Below, piece by piece: positions 11,274-18,436 of a stretch of DNA of 64,000 nucleotides. Source of the DNA: CADCWN01 sp046328475 (GTDB lineage Bacteria > Chloroflexota > Chloroflexia > Thermomicrobiales > CADCWN01); contig JAXLWN010000030.1 of assembly GCA_046328475.1 (NCBI GenBank), positions 13,412-77,411 on the forward strand, written 5' to 3'. The position numbers and the translations under genes were made by a program. The notes beneath the pieces were generated by a model. It was not told where the DNA came from. It saw only the letters and a program-made list of their open reading frames with translations, and did not search any database. Within the stretch, counting starts at the first letter, position 1. Each line of letters opens with the position of its first letter.

Positions 11274-11393
11274 GCCACACTCCTCTCTCCACTCTCTTCT
11301 CTCCTCACTCCTCGTCCCAGGCGCGCTCCGCGTTGCGGTGAGAACGGGTACAATGGTGGCCTGTGGAAAGTGAATCGTGGGAGGGGTGTGTCG

Positions 11394-12614
11394 ATGTCGG
11401 TTTCGATCGATTTCAGTGATCCGGTGATTCAGGCTGATCCCTATGCGATCTATGCGGGGCTGCGGCGCGATAACCCGGTGGTGTGGAACGAGCGGACCTG
11501 GCTGGCTAGCCGGTATAGCGACATTACGACGTTGCTGAGCGATCCGCGGATGTCGTCGGCGCGAACGGATCAGACGTTCGCGGTCCTGCCGCCCGAGGTG
11601 CAGGAAGAGATGACGCCGATGCGGACGATCATGACCAACCGGATGTTGCTGACCGATCCGCCGAAGCACACACGCCTGAAAAACATCGTCAATAAGGCGT
11701 TCACGCCGCGCATGATCGAGAGTCGCCGGGAGCGGATCGAGCAGATCTGCCACATGTTCCTCGACCGCGTCGCGGAGCAGGGGCGGATGGATGTGATGGA
11801 GGATATCGCCTCGCCGCTGCCGGGGTGGGCGATCGCCGATATCCTGGGGGTGCCGGCCGACGAGCAGGGGTTTTTCACGCGCTGGGCGCGCGATCAGGTG
11901 CGGATCTACGACCGTGCGGGCGTGAGCCCGGCCGATCGCGTCAAGGTGATGCGGCAGGGGCAGCAGAGCATGTTGGAGATGCGCGCCTACCTGGAAGGGG
12001 TGATCAATGCCCGCCGGGAGGAGCCGCGCGACGATCTGATCAGCGAATTGATCGCGGCCGAGTCGGAGGGGGATCGCCTGAGCCAGGACGAGTTGTTCGC
12101 GATGTGCGTGGCGCTGCTGGTCGGGGGGAACAACTCGACCGCGCACCTGATCGGCAACGCCGTGCTGACGCTGATCCGGCACCCGGAGGCGCTGGCGCAG
12201 ATCCTGGCCGACCCGGCGCTGATTCGCCCGGCGGTCGAGGAGGTGATGCGCTACGAGAGCCCGGTGCAGGCGACGAGCCGGATTATCAAGGAGGACATGG
12301 AGTACAAGGGGCAGCAGTTCAAGGCGGGGCAGGGGATCGTGGTCCTCTTCGGCTCGGCCAACCGCGATCCCGACCAGTTCCCTGATCCCGACCGCTTCGA
12401 CATCACCCGCCAGCCGAATCGGCACCTGACCTTCGCGCACGGGCCGCACTTCTGCCTCGGCGCGTCGATCGCGCGCACCGTCTCGCAGGTCGGCATCCTG
12501 GCGACGATCCAGCGCTGCGCCGACATGAAGCTGGTGAACGAGAAGATCGAGTGGCTGGAGGGTTTTGCGTTCCGTGGCCCGAAGTCGCTGGAGGTGACGT
12601 TCCGGGCGGTGTGA
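11394..12614 (+). CDS. Cytochrome P450
   Basis: A 406-residue soluble bacterial P450, complete from the heme-cysteine loop FAHGPHFCLGASIAR near residue 345 back to the ExxR motif in EEVMRYESPVQ near residue 282. The ATG at 11394 is preferred because gggagggg (11379-11386) sits seven bases upstream; an in-frame GTG at 11370 would bury that site. The I-helix is unusual: where most P450s have (A/G)Gx(D/E)T, this protein reads GGNNST. The acidic residue is Asn and the proton-relay Thr is Ser, which could change oxygen activation or substrate class. No ferredoxin or reductase gene is adjacent. A strong terminator follows at 12654. Confidence 0.92.
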   Translation: MSVSIDFSDPVIQADPYAIYAGLRRDNPVVWNERTWLASRYSDITTLLSDPRMSSARTDQTFAVLPPEVQEEMTPMRTIMTNRMLLTDPPKHTRLKNIVNKAFTPRMIESRRERIEQICHMFLDRVAEQGRMDVMEDIASPLPGWAIADILGVPADEQGFFTRWARDQVRIYDRAGVSPADRVKVMRQGQQSMLEMRAYLEGVINARREEPRDDLISELIAAESEGDRLSQDELFAMCVALLVGGNNSTAHLIGNAVLTLIRHPEALAQILADPALIRPAVEEVMRYESPVQATSRIIKEDMEYKGQQFKAGQGIVVLFGSANRDPDQFPDPDRFDITRQPNRHLTFAHGPHFCLGASIARTVSQVGILATIQRCADMKLVNEKIEWLEGFAFRGPKSLEVTFRAV

Positions 12615-12653
12615 TCGCCTGGGGCGCTTGCAGCCACAATTTACGCTGGGTAG

Positions 12654-12687
12654 CGGCTGGTCGGCAAAAATGCCGACCAGCCGTTTT
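12654..12687 (+). terminator. Intrinsic terminator of the P450 gene
   Basis: A perfect 13-bp stem (cggctggtcggca with its complement), a four-A loop and then TTTT, 40 bp after the P450 stop. The A-rich loop side also gives a fair terminator for the opposite strand. Confidence 0.9.
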
Positions 12688-12739
12688 GTGTAGTGGTTGC
12701 TTGGGGTGGGGGTGCCGTTGGATTGAAATCCCGGCTGAA

Positions 12740-12779
12740 GGCGGCCTGCGGGCCGCCGCAAAGTCCGCCTGCGCGGACT
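12740..12779. repeat. REP-like double palindrome with TGCG/CTGC loops
   Basis: Two adjacent hairpins: ggcggcc-tgcg-ggccgcc (12740-12757) and agtccgc-ctgc-gcggact (12762-12779). Related TGCG- or TGCA-loop hairpins occur at 52014, 45395 and 63459, always between genes. Confidence 0.7.
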
Positions 12780-12790
12780 GGAGCTTGGCG

Positions 12791-14073
12791 CTAGCGGATG
12801 GTGAAGGTCCTTTCCTGTGTCACACCAGCTTCGGTCCAGGTGATGCGGATGGTGAGGCCGTCCGCGAGCGCCTGTTGGACCAGGGTGGGGTCCATGCCTG
12901 CGGCGTCGAAGGTGATCGTGCCGCCGTGGCCGGAGAGTTGCCCCGGACCGAATTGGGCGTATGCCTGCGCCGGGACGGGATCGATGACGTGGGCAGCCAG
13001 GACCGTTGGCGGTTCGATCGTCACCCGCACGTTCTGCGCCGTGTCGCCGCCGCGATTGCCCAGCTTGAAGTAATAGTTGAGTTCGAGGTGATTACTGCGC
13101 CCGCCCTGGTGTACCTCACCGCCGACGGCTGGGTCGGCCGGGCCGCTTGATGCGGCTGTCCGGCACCTGTCGCCGTGGGGGACACGCTGGGGGTCGCGCT
13201 ACTGGTGGCCCCTGCGATGGCTGGCGCGACGACCACCTGCCCGGCCAGTGTTGCGACGAGTTCGGCCGGGAGATCGCTCGCGGCGATGACGATGTAGCCC
13301 TCCGAGACCCAGGCCACCATGTTGCCCAGGCGTAGGTTGGGTTGATACGAGATCCAGGCGTCGCGGCCGTTGGCGAGCTGGATGGTGCGGTCGCCGAGCA
13401 TGATTTCGTGCTGCGTGGCGAGTGCCGCCGATGGTTCATCCAGCGCGATGAGCAGGGTATGGCCTCCGCCCTGGTAGCGCGCGACTGCGTGGGTGCGCAT
13501 GGCGATGGTCGTTGCGGGGAGGGGTGGGGAAGTGGGGAGTAGGCCGACTTCGATGGAGTCGCTCAATTCGGCGGGGGGCTGCGGCAGGTAGGCGAGCGCC
13601 CGGCCGGTCTCCTGTGCGGTCGTGGCGGGGTCTGCCGTGAGGTAGGGCACGGCGCAGTCCGGTGGCAGCACTGGCGCGACGATTGGCGCGCTGCCCTTCG
13701 GCCCTTCCGGGCGATAGACGCGGATCAGGGCCGACGCTGTCGTCGCTGTCCCGGCCACGGCGATGACGAACACGAGCAGCGCGACGGCGATCAGCGCGCG
13801 GGACCAGGCGGGGCGCGCGGGGAAGGCGAAGTGCTGCCACCAGCGCGGCCGTGCTGGTGGCAACTGCGCCAGGAGGCGCGCTTCGAGGGCGGCTTGATAA
13901 CCGGGGCGGGCGGTGCGGAGGTCGGCAAGTTCCCGGTTGAGCAGGGTGGCGGCAGCGAGCAACGCCCGGTGCTCGGGATCGTTCGTCGCGGTGCCTGGGG
14001 TGTCGCCCCGTGTCAGGCGGTCGATGTCGTCGCTCAGGTGGCGCGCTTGCCGCGCCTGGCGGCGTGCGATCAT
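12791..14073 (-). CDS. Membrane-anchored anti-sigma-like protein, one frameshift
   Basis: It starts at the ATG at 14073, four bases after the stop of the ECF sigma gene, so the two are clearly co-transcribed and this is the likely anti-sigma partner. The N-terminal cytoplasmic part (about 90 residues) is helical and charged, with no zinc-binding HxxxCxxC motif. One membrane segment (ALIAVALLVFVIAVAGTAT) follows. The extracytoplasmic part contains a DUF4367-like sensor region (AYLPQPPAELSDSIEVG, GHTLLIALDEPS, IQLANGRDAWISYQPN). Near 13080 the frame changes, and a beta-rich C-terminus (NVRVTIEPPTVLAAHVIDP and on) reads from the other frame to 12791. A single indel would join them. Function is inferred from gene order and topology. 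Confidence 0.7.
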
Positions 14074-14077
14074 GGGG

Positions 14078-14620
14078 TTACTCCTCGGCGAACTGCTGCC
14101 GCAGCTTCACGATGGCGCGGTGGACGATCTGGCCGACGTTGGACTCGGAGAGGCGGAGGATGGCGGCGATTTCCCGGTTGGTGAGTCCGGCGGCGAACTT
14201 GAGGCCGAGGACTTCGCGCTCGCGTTCCGCCAACCCCGCGAGGTAGGTGGTGAGACGCTGCCGTTCTTCGCGGCGCAGGGACTCCAGTTCGGGTGATTCG
14301 ATCCAGAGGTGGGCGAAATCTTCGGCGGTCGCCAGTGGAGTGTCATGTCGCCGGGAGCGGTAGTGGTCGGTGATTGCGCGGCGTGCGATAGAAAAAAGTC
14401 AGGCGCGCAGGCGCTCGGGGTCGCGGATTGTGGCGAGTCGGCTCAGCGCCCGTTCGAAGACGTGGGCCGTCAAATCCTCCGCGAGATGGGGATCACCGAC
14501 GCGGAAGCGAATGAAGCCGTAGAGTGCGGGAAAGAGGGCGGCGTAGGTGGCGGCGAAGCGCTCGGTAGCTGACTCCTCGGCTGTTCCGCCCGCTCTCATT
14601 TCAACCGCTTGGGGTTGCAT
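14078..14620 (-). CDS. ECF-type RNA polymerase sigma factor with in-frame TGA at a conserved Trp
   Basis: A 180-codon reading frame from the ATG at 14620 to the TAA at 14078-14080. Region 2 is clear (ALFPALYGFIRFRVGDPHLAEDLTAHVF...). Region 4 is clear too (ESLRREERQRLTTYLAGLAE... GLTNREIAAILRLSESNV... LRQQFAEE). Between them, codon 14401-14399 is TGA in the same frame. The context is ERLRA-TGA-LFSIARRAITDHYR, exactly where this family has the Trp of RAWLFxIAR. So a single TGG to TGA change, real or from sequencing, truncates an otherwise intact gene. TGA ends many other genes here, so general recoding is not indicated. It would direct transcription of an envelope-stress or similar regulon with the anti-sigma partner downstream. 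Confidence 0.8.
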
Positions 14621-14811
14621 CGCGGCCTCCTCGCTGCCTCCGCCATCGTAGCGCTGCTATTGCTGGAGACGGGGTGGGGGGAAAGTATGACACGGCTGGC
14701 GATGGATGAGGACGTGAGGGCGTGGGGGGGGGCACGAGCGGCAGATGGGTCAACGCACGGGTTGGCCCTCCCCGGATCCGGGGAGGGTTGTTGTGGTGGT
14801 GGCGGGGGCGA

Positions 14812-16518
14812 TCAGACGGTGATCGCGCGCGTTTCGCCGGCGGCGATCGAGCGCAGGGTCAGGGCGGTGTAGTGGCGGCCCCAGAGTTCCTGGGTGCTGA
14901 CTTCGGCCCCTTCGGCGCGCGGGGTGGTGCCGGGGGGGAAGAGGATGGTGGCGGCGGGCACGTCCTGGGTGGCGGAGAGCAGGTGCCCATTGCCGTGGCG
15001 GTGGAGGCGCAGGCGGTCGCGCGCCTCGGTCCAGGCGAGCCAGCGGTCGGCGGAGAGGATCGGCAGCCCCTCGCGCCGCGCGGTGTCCAGGTTCTCGTCG
15101 ATCAGCTCTCGGGTGTAGGTGGCGTAGCTGACCGGGTGCGAGTTGATGGTGATCGGCGTGTAGAACTCGCGCGCGGCGCGGCGCAACAGGCGCGTCGTCT
15201 CGGTGATCGCCTGGTGGACCGGCCACTTCACGCTGAAGATCATCGAGGGGTGGATCAGGCATTCCTCGGTCCAGGAAGTCGGCTGCTGGAAGCAGTCGAT
15301 CACCGTGCCGTCGGTATCGACGAAGCGGAGGGGGCGACCGGAGCCGCAGAGGTAGCCGAGACCGAAGGGGAGGCAGCTGCTGAGATAGTTGGTCTCCATG
15401 CGCACGCCCTCTTTCGCCAGCACGTGGGCGGCATCGACGTAGCCGAGCCAGCGGACGCAGTGATTGCGTAGCGTGCGCACCGGCCGGGCGTAGACGCGCT
15501 CGTGGCGCGCGATGTTGTCGCGCAGCATCGCGGGCATCGCCACCTGCTGGCCTTCGGTCGGCGGTGGCGGCTTGCGGTAGTCCGCTTCGAGGGCGGGGTG
15601 GGTGGAGAAGGTGTGCCCCTCGCCCTCCCACTCGGCGATCAGTTCCCTGGTCAGGCGGGTGTCGGGGACGACATAGAAGGTGCAGGTTGCGGCGCGTTCG
15701 CGCAGGCCGCGCACCAGCAATTCGAACTGATCGACCGTGGACCAGTCGTCGTCGCTCGTCATCACCATCGCGCCGCGCTGCGTCGCCTCGGGGTAGTACC
15801 AGAGCCGGGGATAGGGCGCGAGCAACTCGATGGTGCGCGCCAGGAGGGCGGTCTGCACGTCGGCCTGGGGGATCGCCTCGCGCTCGGCATCGAGTTGCCC
15901 GATGAAGAGCTCGCCCGGGCGATAGATGCCGTCGAGCCCGCCGAGGCAGAGGTCGGCGCGTTCCGGATTGCCCTGGCGCAGGCGGGCGATGGCGTGCGGC
16001 AGGTCGTAGGCCCAGAGGATCGCCTCACCCCGCCCCAGGCGCGACAGGACGACGCCGGGGATGCGATCCACCGTGAAGCGCGGCTGTTTCGCGCGGACTT
16101 CGGCGAGGATGGTCAGATCCGCGCCCTCGGTGGGGGTCCAGCCGGAGGCCGGGACGATCGTCTGCGTCGGGCCGGTGAAGAGCCCGGCGACGGCCGCGTG
16201 CCGGGGCGCGATGTGGAGGTAGCCCTCCACGATGCCGCGCTGGGTCGGGCGTAGCCCGAAGTGTTGCACCAACCCCGGGGCCGGGTGGAAGGCGATCAAT
16301 TTGCCGCCGTTGCGGACATAGTCGGCCAGCAGTTGCGCCTGGGCCAGTGTGGTTGCCACGCGCGGCAGCAGGACCAGGTCGTGGTCGGCCAGCGTCTCGG
16401 CCCGCAGATGCGCCAGATCCCCCTCGGCGTAGTCGGCGAACCCTTCCAGCCGCAGCAACTCGACCAGGTAGCGGCTGTAGCGGCTATGCCGATCTCCCCG
16501 TGCGTGCAATACCAGCAT
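14812..16518 (-). CDS. Fusion of amidotransferase-like domain and polysaccharide-deacetylase-like domain
   Basis: A 568-residue cytoplasmic protein with no signal peptide. Residues 1-200 resemble a class-I-glutamine-amidotransferase or ThuA-like flavodoxin fold (LVLHARGDRHSRYSRYLVELL, DHDLVLLPRVATTLAQAQLLADYVRNGG). The nucleophile Cys and His of true amidotransferases are not obvious. Residues from about 250 resemble a polysaccharide deacetylase/NodB fold: MVMTSDDDWST carries the acidic metal motif, THPALE the histidine, and PVRTLRNHCVRWLGY and TINSHPVSYATY lie further on. The substrate is unknown. It lies 85 bp downstream of a Gfo/Idh/MocA oxidoreductase on the same strand, so a role in carbohydrate metabolism is reasonable. 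Both domain calls are by motif pattern only. Confidence 0.6.
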   Translation of the reverse strand: MLVLHARGDRHSRYSRYLVELLRLEGFADYAEGDLAHLRAETLADHDLVLLPRVATTLAQAQLLADYVRNGGKLIAFHPAPGLVQHFGLRPTQRGIVEGYLHIAPRHAAVAGLFTGPTQTIVPASGWTPTEGADLTILAEVRAKQPRFTVDRIPGVVLSRLGRGEAILWAYDLPHAIARLRQGNPERADLCLGGLDGIYRPGELFIGQLDAEREAIPQADVQTALLARTIELLAPYPRLWYYPEATQRGAMVMTSDDDWSTVDQFELLVRGLRERAATCTFYVVPDTRLTRELIAEWEGEGHTFSTHPALEADYRKPPPPTEGQQVAMPAMLRDNIARHERVYARPVRTLRNHCVRWLGYVDAAHVLAKEGVRMETNYLSSCLPFGLGYLCGSGRPLRFVDTDGTVIDCFQQPTSWTEECLIHPSMIFSVKWPVHQAITETTRLLRRAAREFYTPITINSHPVSYATYTRELIDENLDTARREGLPILSADRWLAWTEARDRLRLHRHGNGHLLSATQDVPAATILFPPGTTPRAEGAEVSTQELWGRHYTALTLRSIAAGETRAITV

Positions 16519-16603
16519 CGTTCCCCCAGTTGTTGCGCTGATGCCCCCACCGTTCGCACATCCGGCTATCCATCCACCCGAGAGGTCTAACGCGCGACGT
16601 GTG

Positions 16604-17692
16604 TCAGTCGATTTCCGGGATCGCGACCGTGCCCCCGCCCTGCTGCGCGGATTGTAGCGCGCAGATCAGCGGCACGATCGACGCCGCCGCTTCGCGCGGC
16701 CCGATCAGTGTTTGAGTATCCTCGCGGATGGCGCGCAGGAGGTCCCGCGCCTGCTCAATCTCCATCGTACCATGCCCCAGGCCCTGCCCCAGTTCGCGCA
16801 GGACGCGCGGGTTGGCCCAGTTCGGCACGGTGACCGGGATCAGCCGCCGTGAGCCGGAGAGGCGGCTGTGGTAGAGGTAGTTGGTCGTCTCGTCCAGCGG
16901 TCGCCCCTGGTCGCGCGTGCGCTCGAAGCTTCCCTCGGTGCCGTAGACCGAGTAGTAGAGGCAGTAGGGGCGCTGCATGCCGTAGGAGACCGTGATTTTG
17001 GCCACCGCGCCGTTCGCGGCCTTGAAGAGGGCGCTGGTGGTGTGGATCGCGCCCCACTGGTTGCGCGCGGCGACATGATACGCCTGCGTCTCCACGAAGC
17101 GGACGCCCATCAGCCAGCGGAGGGTGTCGAGCGCGTGCGGCCCGCCGCCGAGCAGGGTGGTTTGCTGGGGTTCGCCGCCGATCCGCCAGTGGTCGGCGGG
17201 GCGACCCGCGACGATGTCGGGCATGTCGTGCAGATACTCGCCCTCGCCGTAGAAGATCTCGCCGAAGTCGCCGCCGGCGATGAGTCGCTGCACGTCGCGC
17301 AGGCAGAACGCGTAGCGGACCTGGTTGCCGAGGTGGTATTTCAGTCCGTGGCGGTCGGTGAGCGCGACGATGCGGGCGCACTCGTCAATGGTGAGCGCCA
17401 TCGGGATCTCGGAGAGGACGTGCTTGCCCGCCGCCAGCGCGGCGATCGCCTGCTGGCCGTGCAGGTGGTCCGGCGTGGCGATGACGACGAGATTCACGTC
17501 GCGATCGGCGAGGAGGTGCTCGACGTGGGTGTAGTGGCGCGGGACGCCCTGCTCGCGCGCCACGCGCTCGGCCAGCGCCGCGTCGAGGTCGCAGACGGCG
17601 ACGACGCGCGCACCGTCGAGCAGCTGGAAGGCGCGCAAGTGCGACTGCCCTTGCCCCAGGCCGACCACCCCCACGCCGAGCGCCTCTGGCAT
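16604..17692 (-). CDS. Gfo/Idh/MocA family NAD(P)-dependent oxidoreductase
   Basis: A 362-residue protein. The N-terminal Rossmann fold shows GVGVVGLGQGQSH at the dinucleotide site and VVIATPDHLHGQQA at the substrate edge. The C-terminal alpha/beta domain carries GGGPHALDTLRWLMG, with the catalytic-type His. The family oxidises or reduces sugars, inositols and related polyols. The usual EKP motif after strand five reads EIP here (HVLSEIPMAL), losing the conserved Lys that helps bind cofactor and substrate; this is seen in some subfamilies and may mark a changed activity. The substrate cannot be deduced. The start at 17692 gives the expected short lead into strand one. Confidence 0.85.
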   Translation of the reverse strand: MPEALGVGVVGLGQGQSHLRAFQLLDGARVVAVCDLDAALAERVAREQGVPRHYTHVEHLLADRDVNLVVIATPDHLHGQQAIAALAAGKHVLSEIPMALTIDECARIVALTDRHGLKYHLGNQVRYAFCLRDVQRLIAGGDFGEIFYGEGEYLHDMPDIVAGRPADHWRIGGEPQQTTLLGGGPHALDTLRWLMGVRFVETQAYHVAARNQWGAIHTTSALFKAANGAVAKITVSYGMQRPYCLYYSVYGTEGSFERTRDQGRPLDETTNYLYHSRLSGSRRLIPVTVPNWANPRVLRELGQGLGHGTMEIEQARDLLRAIREDTQTLIGPREAAASIVPLICALQSAQQGGGTVAIPEID

Positions 17693-17707
17693 TGCGCCGT
17701 CTCTCCT

Positions 17708-17728
17708 CGTTACTCGTTACTCGTTACT
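17708..17728. repeat. Heptamer tandem array, gttactc x3, overlapping a stop codon
   Basis: Three perfect units. The last one supplies the TAA stop codon (17724-17726, minus strand) of the downstream-reading gene. The array therefore begins inside the stop codon. Confidence 0.85.
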
Positions 17729-18158
17729 CGCCGCGCAGCCCGGTGCTGACGGCGACCGCCACCTCGCGGGCGAGGGCGTAGGTCTCGAAGGCGACCTGGG
17801 CGGGGCGGGAGAGGCGCGAGAGGATGCGCCCTTTCGCCTCGGCGGAGAGCGCGGGGTTGGCCGGATCGGCACCGGCGGCGAGCGCCCGCGCGCCAAATTC
17901 CTGCATCGCTGCGGGGAAGGGGCACCAGTCGGCGATCAGCGGCGTCAGGTCGTCGGTCAGCAGCAGGCGACTGGCGAAGTCGTAGGTCAGGTTTTCCCAG
18001 AGTGCGGCGTGATTGCCCGCGCAGCCCAGGTGCGCGAGCAGCGTGGCACCGTTCGCGATCTGGAGTTCGCGCATGAGGTCTGGAACCGTGCGGCAGGAAT
18101 GCGCCCGCATCGCCGCACCGAGCGCGGCGGTTGCGTCTGGGGCGACTTGTCGGCTCAT
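17724..18158 (-). CDS. Hypothetical protein, 144 residues
   Basis: I do not recognise this protein. It is mostly helical in appearance and Ala/Leu-rich, without signal peptide or membrane segment. It has three Cys, of which MRAHSCRTVPDLM and HLGCAGNHAALWENL are the most distinctive surroundings. The ATG at 18158 is preceded by a purine-poor region, so the start is uncertain. It precedes the oxidoreductase gene on the same strand, separated only by the heptamer array. Codon usage and GC-rich third positions resemble its neighbours. Confidence 0.5.
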   Translation of the reverse strand: MSRQVAPDATAALGAAMRAHSCRTVPDLMRELQIANGATLLAHLGCAGNHAALWENLTYDFASRLLLTDDLTPLIADWCPFPAAMQEFGARALAAGADPANPALSAEAKGRILSRLSRPAQVAFETYALAREVAVAVSTGLRGE

Positions 18159-18436
18159 CCGTCTGATCAGGCACAGCGACCATCATAGCCGGGCGTGGCG
18201 TTGGTGCGCTGATACTCCTCTCTCTGGCTATTGTATGGCTAGTACGCCAAAATGCCAAGTGATAGTACTTTAGTCCTGTACCAGGGTGCGCACGTACGCG
18301 GATGGGCCTTTCGCCCTGTGGTAGCGATGTACCGCTGTGCTACACTTGCCGACGATTATTCTTCCCCCGCAGCGGCTTGCTGTTCGCTTGCGCGGACGCC
18401 GCCCGGGGGCTATTGGGGAGGTGCGAAAAGACCCCC

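Noticed and set aside
14399..14401. Genome-wide UGA to tryptophan recoding
   Set aside because: TGA terminates many intact genes here (for example at 6225, 7552, 51330 and 53197), so a code change is not supported.
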